From assembly GCA_027083115.1 (NCBI GenBank), contig JALWQN010000044.1, positions 1 through 7,001 of the forward strand: 7,001 nucleotides of DNA. The letters are read 5' to 3'. Source of the DNA: Desulfurococcales archaeon (GTDB lineage Archaea; Thermoproteota; Thermoprotei_A; Sulfolobales; NBVN01). Position 1 is the first letter of the stretch. The number at the start of each line of letters is the position of its first letter. Under the pieces are notes generated by a model. It made no database searches and was not told the origin of the DNA. It was given only the letters and a program-made list of their open reading frames with translations. The position numbers and the translations under genes are program-made. Positions 1 through 5,396 of this stretch are shown piece after piece.

Positions 1-94
1 CTATTACCTTAACTGATTGAGCGATAAGTTCTGAAACACTTCCATCACCTTCCTCCCTCAAAGGGACCACGTAGAAAGAAATAATTGCTGTCAA
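1..94 (-). CDS. MTH1187/YqgV-family thiamine-binding protein, N-terminal part
   Basis: The minus strand reads 31 residues from a TTG start at 94 before the window ends, so the C-terminal two thirds are missing. The start codon follows directly after an in-frame TAA, and GGAGAT lies upstream at 104-99, which leaves little choice of start. The peptide begins MTAIISFYVVPL and continues to SVSELIAQSVKVI. That is the family pattern: a first beta strand ending in VPL, then a serine-rich turn and the start of helix 1. The family (MTH1187, YqgV, related to YkoF) is a small ferredoxin-like-fold cytoplasmic protein reported to bind thiamine, and it often sits near thiamine or thiamine-precursor transport genes. 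That makes the divergent ABC operon downstream interesting. The assignment rests on 31 residues, so thiamine binding itself is inferred from family membership. Confidence 0.82.
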   Translation of the reverse strand, partial: MTAIISFYVVPLREEGDGSVSELIAQSVKVI

Positions 95-98
95 TTAA

Positions 99-104
99 AT
101 CTCC
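99..104 (-). promoter_or_regulatory. Ribosome binding site of the thiamine-binding protein gene
   Basis: GGAGAT on the minus strand lies 4 to 6 bases upstream of the TTG at 94. It supports TTG as the start, since the codon immediately before TTG is a stop. Confidence 0.55.
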
Positions 105-127
105 AGCTTAATTGATATTCAAAAAGA

Positions 128-135
128 TTAATAAA
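128..135 (-). promoter_or_regulatory. Predicted TATA box of the thiamine-binding protein gene
   Basis: On the minus strand TTTATTAA is preceded by CCC, giving a BRE/TATA-like element about 37 bases upstream of the TTG start. With the usual archaeal spacing, transcription would begin near position 104 and give a leader of about 10 bases. Predicted from position and composition only. Confidence 0.45.
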
Positions 136-173
136 GGGCTGTGACTAAAAACTAAGTTTTATCTTGACCCTTT
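133..173. repeat. Nested inverted repeat between two divergent promoters
   Basis: AAAGGG at 133-138 is matched by CCCTTT at 168-173. Inside, AAAAC at 148-152 is matched by GTTTT at 156-160. The centres of symmetry differ by only one base (153 and 154). The outer arms are the BRE/TATA parts of the two opposing promoters, so some of the symmetry is explained by two similar promoters facing away from each other. The inner palindrome is not explained that way and could be an operator shared by both genes. Confidence 0.5.
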
Positions 174-179
174 TTTAAA
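171..179 (+). promoter_or_regulatory. Predicted TATA box of the small plus-strand gene
   Basis: TTTTTTAAA preceded by CCC is about 43 bases upstream of the proposed CTG start at 218. It predicts transcription starting near 200-204, just before the ribosome binding site at 206. It mirrors the minus-strand promoter at 128-135. Confidence 0.45.
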
Positions 180-205
180 GTATTCATTTAACAAGAATAA
201 CTACA

Positions 206-213
206 GAGGTGAT
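206..213 (+). promoter_or_regulatory. Strong ribosome binding site that sets a CTG start
   Basis: GAGGTGAT is complementary over 8 bases to the conserved archaeal 16S rRNA 3' tail (AUCACCUC). It ends 4 bases before CTG at 218. No ATG, GTG or TTG in the coding frame lies at a usable distance: the GTG inside this site (209-211) is closed by TAG at 215-217. Confidence 0.65.
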
Positions 214-217
214 TTAG

Positions 218-595
218 CTGTTTGGAGCTAGCGTTTCTGGAGTTGAGTACGGAAAGCCCATAAATAGGGAGAAAATAATACATGAATTTATTTCAGAAAT
301 CATGCTTGATTTGGCTCCTGGACTCTATAATTCCTTAAAAATAAGGTTAAAGGAAGTTGCAAAAGAAATTCTTCAAAACCCGTTGAGAGTATATGGCATG
401 TTAGCAGCAATACTTGAGGGAGAAGAGGATCTTGACTTTTTCGACAATATTGTTGCTTTACATGTTGAGTCAGTGATAGGTGAGAAGGTTCCTGGAGGTA
501 AAGTATTTAAATTGCTGAAGGAAGGCAGGACTGAAGAGTTTGTTCGGCTGGCTGAGAACTATCTTAGCAAGATAAAGCTAAATAGATTTAATTAA
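218..595 (+). CDS. Small hypothetical protein, probably with a CTG start
   Basis: I do not recognise the family. Read from CTG at 218, the protein is 125 residues, mostly predicted helix, charged, without membrane segments or cysteines, and so probably cytoplasmic. Residues 68-76 form an acidic stretch (EGEEDLDFF), followed by a VPGGK turn at 91-95 and a lysine-rich C-terminal helix. An ATG at 302 would give 97 residues, but nothing resembling a ribosome binding site precedes it. The 28 codons before it read as ordinary protein (GVEYGKPINREKIIHEF), and an 8-base Shine-Dalgarno match ends 4 bases before CTG. CTG initiation is rare in archaea, so a TTG-to-CTG change in this strain or a sequence error is also possible. 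The gene has its own promoter, opposite the thiamine-binding protein gene, with 74 bases to the dipeptidase gene downstream. Confidence 0.6.
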   Translation: MFGASVSGVEYGKPINREKIIHEFISEIMLDLAPGLYNSLKIRLKEVAKEILQNPLRVYGMLAAILEGEEDLDFFDNIVALHVESVIGEKVPGGKVFKLLKEGRTEEFVRLAENYLSKIKLNRFN

Positions 596-609
596 TGGAT
601 TAATGCCTA

Positions 610-628
610 ATTTACCTAACTGGTAAAT
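610..628. repeat. Perfect 7-bp inverted repeat upstream of the dipeptidase gene
   Basis: ATTTACC at 610-616 and GGTAAAT at 622-628 are perfect reverse complements around the 5-base centre TAACT. The repeat lies immediately upstream of the TATA-like sequence of the dipeptidase gene, where an archaeal regulator or activator could bind. No T-tract follows, so a terminator for the small gene is less likely. Confidence 0.5.
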
Positions 629-630
629 AG

Positions 631-638
631 TTAATATT
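631..638 (+). promoter_or_regulatory. Predicted TATA-like box of the M19 dipeptidase gene
   Basis: TTAATATT is centred about 35 bases upstream of the GTG start at 670, the same spacing as the other predicted promoters in this window. A ribosome binding site (AGGTG, 659-663) lies 6 bases before the start, so the leader would be about 10 bases. Confidence 0.35.
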
Positions 639-669
639 CTGGCTCATGATTTATTGTTAGGTGCATTAA

Positions 670-1656
670 GTGATAATTTCGAGGGTATTTGACCTTCATG
701 TAGATGTTGGCTCAGCCCTCCTTAATTACGAGGTTTTTAGGGAGAAAGGATTTAAGGATGCTGGCGAGAGGGCTCAACTAGACTTAAGTAATGCTTTAGC
801 TGGTGGTTACGGATGGCTTGTTTCAGCAATATTTCCAGGAACTACCTTTACAGACCCCTTAACTGGTAAGCCAAGAATTACCTTCGGGTGCTCTAGATGC
901 ATATCCGTAGAGGAGCTGAAAGCTATAGAAACAGTAATTCAGGGCTTCAGCGATATAGTTAATCTGATTGTCAGGAAAGATGAACTTGATTTACCAGAAG
1001 GTAAACTAGGTTTTATCTTAGGCATGGAAGGAAGCTACCCATTAATGGAACCAGAAGACCTAATACCTTACTTCAGGATGGGTCTTCGTTTGCTCGGGCT
1101 TACCTGGAATATTGAGAACGGATTCGCAGCTTCTTGCACGTCAGGATACGATTACGGACTAACTAAGTCTGGAGAGAAACTAATTAGACTGGCTAATGAC
1201 TTAGGAGTAACGGTAGATCTAGCCCACGCATCGCACAAAACAATGAAGGACGTGCTTAATAAGTCTAGCAAGCCAGTAATAATCTCTCACACAGCATCCT
1301 ACAAACTCAATAACCATGTTAGGAACGTTAGGGACGACATTCTTGACTACCTAGTTTCTAATGACGGAGTTGTGGGCATTTCCTTTGTTCCTGAGTTCCT
1401 GAATCATGAAGGTAAGGCAGGAATTAAGGATGTCGTTAAGCATATACTTCATTTTGTTGAGGTTGCTGGAGTAAATCATGCGGCCATAGGCACCGATTAT
1501 TTAGGTGTTTCTAGATTGCCTGAAGGTCTTGAAAACGCATCGAAAATTCAGAGCTTACTTCATGAGCTAAGAGATTCAGGATTAAGCAAGAATGACATAG
1601 AAAAAATAGCGTGGAAAAATTCTTATAGGGTTTTCTCGAAGAACCTGCCGAAATAA
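670..1656 (+). CDS. Peptidase M19 (membrane/renal dipeptidase) family protein
   Basis: 328 residues, close to full length for the family, which hydrolyses dipeptides with a binuclear zinc centre in a TIM barrel. All expected metal ligands are visible: H10 and D12 (DLHVD), the bridging E120 (GMEGS), H186 (DLAHASH) and H207 (SHTAS). The substrate-binding RN pair (R218-N219) and the C-terminal GTD motif (D276, family GSD/GTD) are also present. There is no signal peptide or hydrophobic anchor, so it is probably cytoplasmic. An in-frame TAA directly precedes the GTG start, and AGGTG stands 6 bases upstream, so the start is firm. A CxxC pair (C74, C77) sits in an early loop. The physiological substrate is unknown; the family also includes enzymes acting on non-peptide amides. 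It lies between the small gene and the transporter operon, but promoter-like signals on both sides suggest it may be transcribed separately. Confidence 0.94.
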   Translation: MIISRVFDLHVDVGSALLNYEVFREKGFKDAGERAQLDLSNALAGGYGWLVSAIFPGTTFTDPLTGKPRITFGCSRCISVEELKAIETVIQGFSDIVNLIVRKDELDLPEGKLGFILGMEGSYPLMEPEDLIPYFRMGLRLLGLTWNIENGFAASCTSGYDYGLTKSGEKLIRLANDLGVTVDLAHASHKTMKDVLNKSSKPVIISHTASYKLNNHVRNVRDDILDYLVSNDGVVGISFVPEFLNHEGKAGIKDVVKHILHFVEVAGVNHAAIGTDYLGVSRLPEGLENASKIQSLLHELRDSGLSKNDIEKIAWKNSYRVFSKNLPK

Positions 1657-1657
1657 T

Positions 1658-1674
1658 ATATAAACTTCTTATAT
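1658..1674. repeat. A/T-only inverted repeat after the dipeptidase gene
   Basis: ATATAA at 1658-1663 and TTATAT at 1669-1674 are perfect reverse complements around ACTTC, starting 2 bases after the dipeptidase stop codon. A T-rich run follows at 1682-1690. It could be a weak hairpin helping termination, a TATA element (ATATATAAA, 1656-1664), or an operator for the transporter operon. Sequence alone does not separate these. Confidence 0.45.
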
Positions 1675-1680
1675 GTAATC

Positions 1681-1690
1681 ATTTTTGTTT
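1681..1690 (+). terminator. Candidate T-tract terminator of the dipeptidase gene
   Basis: The run ATTTTTGTTT starts about 25 bases after the dipeptidase stop codon, in non-coding sequence. Archaeal RNA polymerase commonly terminates at such U-rich tracts, and the small inverted repeat just upstream may help. Position and composition are the only evidence. Confidence 0.35.
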
Positions 1691-1698
1691 CCGTAAAT

Positions 1699-1706
1699 GT
1701 TTAATT
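1699..1706 (+). promoter_or_regulatory. Predicted TATA-like box of the transporter operon
   Basis: GTTTAATT is centred about 35 bases before the TTG start at 1738, matching the spacing of the other promoters proposed here. It would give a very short leader before the AGGGGA ribosome binding site (1728-1733). The alternative is ATATATAAA at 1656-1664, which would give a leader of about 50 bases. Confidence 0.3.
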
Positions 1707-1737
1707 GTAAATAATTTTATTTCAGCTAGGGGAAAGC

Positions 1738-2688
1738 TTGAATAAGCAATTAGTTGCTGGTGTCGCTGTTTCCTTACTAATTATTAGTTATGTTAGCTAT
1801 GCTTACTTCACTTCAGGAATGACAGCAAGTAATCATATTTCCATAGGTGTTGAGTTCAATACTCACGCAACACCCGTATGGATTGGCTTAAAGAGTCACT
1901 TATTCAGGTCTCAAGATGTAGAAATAGGGAAAGTGTTCAAGTTCAGGACAGGTTTAGAGCTTGCTGCAGCCCTTGCTAGAGGAGATGTGAAGGTTGGTTG
2001 GGCATGCCTAGGCCCTATACTATTGATATTAGATAAAGGCATACCTATAAAGATTATCGGAAAATACCATAATTACGGCTATGAGTTAGTGGTTAATCCC
2101 TCCGAAATAAGGAGTGTATATGGCTTAAATGGCAGCACAGTATACACCCCAGGCAAAGGAAGTCCAGCCTACCTACTGCTACTCAAGGCTGAAGAGAAAT
2201 ACGGAATCAAGTTTGGCACAGTCAGATTCATGAAGCCCCAAAACATTCTTGCTGCCTTATTGAGTGGGAGGGCTTATGCCGCTTTCCTACCAGAGCACTA
2301 CGCAACCGTAGCAGCATATAAAGGAATGAAGTTCTTATTAACTGCTAAACAAATATGGCCACACATGCCAGGAAGCTTTGTTGTGGTCAGCACAGACCTA
2401 ATCAAGAAAAACCCTCAACTCGTGAGGGAATTACTTAACGTTACTTACCAGGGAATACACATAATCAGAACCAATATTACTGAAGCAATTAACGCGGACT
2501 CTTGGGCTTTAGGCATACCTCCACAAGTAGCTAACAAATCCATACATATGCTTGAGTGGAACACCACAATAGACCTTAAGGAAATCCAAGAATATATAAA
2601 CTTCATGTACGATCATGGCCTACTTCATCATAAGTTGAATGCAACGGAAATTATAGATACTGAATTCATTTGGGGTAGCGGAAGTTGA
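1738..2688 (+). CDS. ABC transporter substrate-binding protein, NitT/TauT/NMT1-like
   Basis: 316 residues. Residues 5-24 form one hydrophobic helix after MNKQ, a signal or N-terminal membrane anchor. There is no lipobox cysteine, so the protein is probably tethered outside the membrane by this helix. From residue 34 it follows the periplasmic-binding type II pattern of nitrate/taurine/thiamine-pyrimidine binders: GVEFNTHATPVWIGLKSHLF (family: H-A-P-L-Y-V-A-x-E-K-G-x-F), then AAALARGDVKVGW (77-88) and the hinge-like LLSGRAYAAFLPEH (174-187). Six N-X-S/T sequons (N131, N234, N246, N266, N275, N301) suggest a glycosylated extracellular protein. The TTG start has AGGGGA 4 bases upstream. The stop overlaps the permease start (TTGA). 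The ligand cannot be read from the sequence: the NMT1-like fold and the thiamine-binding neighbour favour a thiamine precursor, while taurine, sulfonate or other small organics remain possible. Confidence 0.92.
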   Translation: MNKQLVAGVAVSLLIISYVSYAYFTSGMTASNHISIGVEFNTHATPVWIGLKSHLFRSQDVEIGKVFKFRTGLELAAALARGDVKVGWACLGPILLILDKGIPIKIIGKYHNYGYELVVNPSEIRSVYGLNGSTVYTPGKGSPAYLLLLKAEEKYGIKFGTVRFMKPQNILAALLSGRAYAAFLPEHYATVAAYKGMKFLLTAKQIWPHMPGSFVVVSTDLIKKNPQLVRELLNVTYQGIHIIRTNITEAINADSWALGIPPQVANKSIHMLEWNTTIDLKEIQEYINFMYDHGLLHHKLNATEIIDTEFIWGSGS

Positions 2689-3455
2689 GGAAAAATAAAA
2701 CAGTAATTTCCTTAACGTTTTTCCTGATTATTTGGGAACTCACTGCTAGAATCATTAATAACCCGCTTTATCCGCCACCCTCCGAAGTTGCTTTAGCCCT
2801 TGCCCTTCCCAAGCTTTATTGGGCTTTAGGAACTAATTACTTGCTTACCGCTACTAGAGCCCTCACTGGCTTTGCTACAGGCCTAGTTGCCGGGATAGGT
2901 CTAGGTATTCTATCGTCAGTTAAGCAAGGACAGGATTACCTCCAACCAATAGCTACAATCTTTTTTGTGGTGCCTTCTGTAGCTTGGATACCCCTCTTAA
3001 TAGTATGGGTGGGTATTAAGCCGTTTGAATTGCCCGTAATTGCTTCCTTCCTGTGTTCTTTCCCTCCAGTACTTTACGGAACCATTAATGCCTTAAGGAC
3101 TTTAAATAGTGATGAGGTGGAGGCTGCTCTGAGTTTAGGAGCTAAGCCCACGTTAATATTCAAGAAATTAATTATCCCTCAAATAGTGCTGAAGATTATG
3201 CCCCTAATAAAGAGTGAGGCGGTAATGGCTTGGAAAACAGTTTTTGTTACTGAGATGGTTGCTCTCTCCTCAGGGCTGGGTTATTTAGCTATAATTTATT
3301 CGGAGACCTTAGAGGTCTCTAAACTGCTTGCTGTGATATCTGTTCTTGCATTAACGACTTTAGGGATAATTCAAGTTCTAGATAAACTAGAGTCTAGGCT
3401 AACAACTAAGTGGTTTGGTGGTGAGGATTGGTTGAGGTACGGCTCAGGGATGTAA
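2685..3455 (+). CDS. ABC transporter permease (SsuC/TauC/ThiX-like)
   Basis: 256 residues with about six hydrophobic segments (near 6-22, 55-78, 88-109, 114-133, 182-205 and 212-230), typical of BPD_transp_1 importers of the NitT/TauT type. The cytoplasmic coupling loop that docks on the ATPase is clear: EAALSLGA at 146-153, then the KKLIIPQ segment ending at 166, matching the EAA-x3-G-x9-I-x-LP consensus in spacing. The N-terminal YPPPSEV (29-35) resembles the LPSPxxV typical of SsuC/TauC proteins. The TTG start overlaps the binding-protein stop by 4 bases, so the two are probably translationally coupled, and the C-terminal 28 bases are shared with the ATPase gene. It presumably works as a homodimer forming the membrane channel, since only one permease gene is present. 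Confidence 0.95.
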   Translation: MRKNKTVISLTFFLIIWELTARIINNPLYPPPSEVALALALPKLYWALGTNYLLTATRALTGFATGLVAGIGLGILSSVKQGQDYLQPIATIFFVVPSVAWIPLLIVWVGIKPFELPVIASFLCSFPPVLYGTINALRTLNSDEVEAALSLGAKPTLIFKKLIIPQIVLKIMPLIKSEAVMAWKTVFVTEMVALSSGLGYLAIIYSETLEVSKLLAVISVLALTTLGIIQVLDKLESRLTTKWFGGEDWLRYGSGM

Positions 3456-4438
3456 GTAACTATGCATTAAGGAGAGTAACAGATGTTTTTCCTGAAGGGA
3501 AGTTATCTGTTTTGCTAGGGCCTAATGGAGCCGGCAAAACAACATTACTTAGAGTGATTGCTGGATTAGAAAAATATTTCGGTCATGTATTATTTGATGG
3601 CAGGCAGGTTGACGATGTCCCTCCATATGAGAGAAGTATTGCTTACGTTCCTCAAAGGAACTCATTATTCAAGAACATGAAGGTGTATGATAATATTGCT
3701 TTTGGCCTTAGGGCAAGGGGTTACTTAGAGAAAGAAGTGAAAGGAGTTGTTAGAAACTTAGCTGAGTCCTTAAGAATCACGGATATACTTGACCGTTATC
3801 CTGCTAGATTAAGTGGCGGGGAAGCACGTAAGGTAGCTTTAGCCAGGGCTTTAGCAATAAATCCTGAATTAATAATGCTTGATGAACCCTTCACAGGTCT
3901 TGACGCTGAAGTTTCTGAACTAATCAAGCAAGACATCATGATGCTCCTAAGACACTACAGAAAAACAATTATTCTGGTGAGTCACTCCACCAGGACATCA
4001 TTAGTTAATGCTGACTTCCTCCACGTTCTCTGGATGGGAAAATTAATTTATTCCGGAAAATTGAGTCAGTTAGATACCAACAAACTCCCTGAATGCATAA
4101 GGTACTGGCTAGGAACTACACTCCATGTTGATGAAATCATTACTGAAGACGGATTGGCCAAAGCACTAATCGGTGATTCATCAATACCTTTGGCTGAAGT
4201 ACCCAAAGAAATGCAAGCAAGAAAAATTATCGTACTTCCAGACTCAGTTAAGATATGCAGGAAGGGATCTATTACTGGGGTTATTGAGTCCGTCTATCGC
4301 TCCGGCCATTACTATAGAGCAACAATTAATTTAGAAGGTAATCGGGACCTAAGGATTTATTTAACTACACCAGCACCAGTCAGGAAAGGAGAGACAGTAA
4401 AACTTAAGATAACTTACGGCATACCTCTGGGTGATTGA
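3428..4438 (+). CDS. ABC transporter ATP-binding protein with C-terminal TOBE-like domain
   Basis: 336 residues. The ATPase domain spans about 1-225: Walker A GPNGAGKTT (31-39), Q-loop VPQ (Q76), signature LSGGE (128-132), Walker B LIMLDEP (148-154, catalytic E153), D-loop GLDA (157-160) and switch H186. All catalytic residues are present. Residues 280-335 look like a TOBE beta domain (GVIESVYRSGHYYRATI, then PVRKGETVKLKI), as in the sulfate, molybdate/tungstate, polyamine and iron importers, where this region regulates transport or binds ligand. ATPases partnered with NitT/TauT-type permeases are usually shorter (about 250 residues) and lack it, so the pairing is unusual. The TTG at 3428 lies behind GGTGGTGAGG. 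An in-frame TGA at 3422 excludes longer forms. The gene overlaps the permease by 28 bases, which points to coupled translation. Confidence 0.95.
   Translation: MVEVRLRDVSNYALRRVTDVFPEGKLSVLLGPNGAGKTTLLRVIAGLEKYFGHVLFDGRQVDDVPPYERSIAYVPQRNSLFKNMKVYDNIAFGLRARGYLEKEVKGVVRNLAESLRITDILDRYPARLSGGEARKVALARALAINPELIMLDEPFTGLDAEVSELIKQDIMMLLRHYRKTIILVSHSTRTSLVNADFLHVLWMGKLIYSGKLSQLDTNKLPECIRYWLGTTLHVDEIITEDGLAKALIGDSSIPLAEVPKEMQARKIIVLPDSVKICRKGSITGVIESVYRSGHYYRATINLEGNRDLRIYLTTPAPVRKGETVKLKITYGIPLGD
4429..4435 (+). promoter_or_regulatory. Ribosome binding site that favours the GTG start at 4440
   Basis: GGGTGAT lies inside the last codons of the ATPase gene and ends 4 bases before GTG at 4440, the same geometry as GAGGTGAT before the CTG start at 218. 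The alternative in-frame GTG at 4431 lies inside this site and has no purine-rich sequence before it. Confidence 0.5.
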
Positions 4439-4439
4439 G

Positions 4440-5282
4440 GTGCTTAATAAATCAGGATACAGCTTAATCTTAAACGCCGTTAAGGCTTTAGGACTTACGA
4501 CGAACTGGGATGAATTAATTCGTACGTATCTTAAGGAACTTCTCAAAGCAAGGGGAATAAGGCTGAATGAAATCATTGAGTCTCACCCGGGAAAGATGGA
4601 AGATACCCAGGAATCTAGGGTTTCATTAGAGCTTAAGGTAGTTCCTCCAAAATGGTTTAACCTGCCTAATGAAGAATACCCGATAGTTAGAGGGAAAGAA
4701 GTAATTATGGAATGCAAATTCAGGAACTCAAAGGCCCATGTCTTTACTTCCATGCCATATGAAGGTAAAGTAAGTGTTGATGAAGTCATTAACTCCAGGT
4801 TAAGCAGTATACCCGAAAGATCGGCCTTCTATTGCGCCCTTAACGCCATAATGCGATACTTCGGACTGATCAAAGGAACCATTCACTGCAGAGGTAAGAT
4901 ACCCGAAATCTGCGGTAAGGACTTACTTCAGGAGATCCTTTCTTTTTACGGAGATGTACCCACATTATTAATAGGTTACCAGCCAGGATTTGTTAAGACC
5001 CTAGCACACAACTTGAGCACACTCTACGTAACAGATATGGATCCCAGGAACATAGGTAAAAAGGTTGGTAAGGTAGTTGTTCGAGACCACACCCTAAATG
5101 AGGAACTAATTAAGTCTGTTGACTTAGTGATATCTACGGGAAGCTCACTGATCAACTCTACTTTCTGGAATGTTTTTGACTGGGTCAATAAATATAGGAA
5201 AGAATTCATAGTCTATGGAGTGACGGTAGCTGGTGTGGCAGAAATCCTTAAGCTAAGAAGGCATTGCCCTTACACAACATAG
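4440..5282 (+). CDS. DUF4213/DUF364 protein (putative metal-chelation family)
   Basis: 280 residues from GTG 4440 (283 if GTG 4431 is used). The N-terminal 110 residues fit the DUF4213 region, which has an enolase-N-terminal-like fold. The C-terminal part fits DUF364, a Rossmann-like domain: LLIGYQPGFV (176-185), then VTDMDP (197-202), ISTGSSLINST (231-241), and the hallmark end GVTVAGVAEILKLRRHC (260-276). RSAFYCALNA (127-136) is also a family-like segment. A structural study of this family proposed heavy-metal chelation; no enzymatic reaction is established as far as I know. Five cysteines (C92, C132, C150, C158, C276) are spread over the chain. It has no signal peptide, so it should be cytoplasmic. 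It starts one base after the ATPase stop, so it is part of the transporter operon and probably acts on, or binds, the imported compound or metal. That link is inference. Confidence 0.88.
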   Translation: MLNKSGYSLILNAVKALGLTTNWDELIRTYLKELLKARGIRLNEIIESHPGKMEDTQESRVSLELKVVPPKWFNLPNEEYPIVRGKEVIMECKFRNSKAHVFTSMPYEGKVSVDEVINSRLSSIPERSAFYCALNAIMRYFGLIKGTIHCRGKIPEICGKDLLQEILSFYGDVPTLLIGYQPGFVKTLAHNLSTLYVTDMDPRNIGKKVGKVVVRDHTLNEELIKSVDLVISTGSSLINSTFWNVFDWVNKYRKEFIVYGVTVAGVAEILKLRRHCPYTT

Positions 5283-5346
5283 TGTCGGAGACAGCAAGCG
5301 CCAAATTATAGGCTCTCAATATTAAAATCATGTTTTCTCTACCCCA

Positions 5347-5380
5347 AAAAGGTAAACCTAAAAGAATCCTCAAACCTTTT
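5347..5380. repeat. Inverted and direct repeats upstream of the P-loop gene
   Basis: AAAAGG (5347-5352) and CCTTTT (5375-5380) are reverse complements 22 bases apart. Between and overlapping them AAACCT occurs twice (5354-5359, 5372-5377), with AATCCT at 5365-5370. CCTAAAAGA (5357-5365) lies about 35 bases before the TTG at 5397 and could be a weak TATA box, so the repeats would frame a promoter. The rest of the 5283-5396 gap shows only a 4-bp inverted repeat (TGTC/GACA, 5283-5293) and a T-rich stretch near 5334-5340. Confidence 0.3.
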
Positions 5381-5386
5381 GTTTCA

Positions 5387-5391
5387 GGGAG
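5387..5391 (+). promoter_or_regulatory. Ribosome binding site that favours the TTG start at 5397
   Basis: GGGAG stands 5 bases before TTG at 5397. The in-frame TTG at 5379 has only CCTTT-type sequence before it, so the shorter protein is preferred. Confidence 0.45.
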
Positions 5392-5396
5392 AAACA

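Noticed and set aside
222..263. Short frame from TTG 222 that could suggest a frameshift in the small gene
   Set aside because: It closes after 13 codons with no protein-like pattern, and the CTG frame is already continuous with the downstream coding sequence.
551..556. CTGAGA, a core piece of the TPP riboswitch
   Set aside because: It is inside a coding region and the other conserved TPP riboswitch segments are absent around it. No TPP riboswitch was seen upstream of the transporter or the thiamine-binding gene.
3809..3850. Glutamate instead of glutamine in the ABC signature (LSGGE)
   Set aside because: LSGGE variants are common in active ABC ATPases; all other catalytic residues are intact.
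4361..4576. Open minus-strand frame of 71 codons across the ATPase/DUF364 junction
   Set aside because: It lies antisense to two well-supported genes, has no ribosome binding site, and its low-complexity translation has no recognisable motif.
4583..4789. Open minus-strand frame of 68 codons inside the DUF364 gene
   Set aside because: It is antisense to a conserved coding region and its translation looks like a reverse-frame artefact.
5024..5209. Open minus-strand frame of 61 codons inside the DUF364 gene
   Set aside because: It is antisense to the most conserved DUF364 motifs and has no independent support.
5283..5293. TGTC/GACA hairpin just after the DUF364 stop
   Set aside because: A 4-bp stem with a 3-base loop and no T-tract after it is expected by chance.
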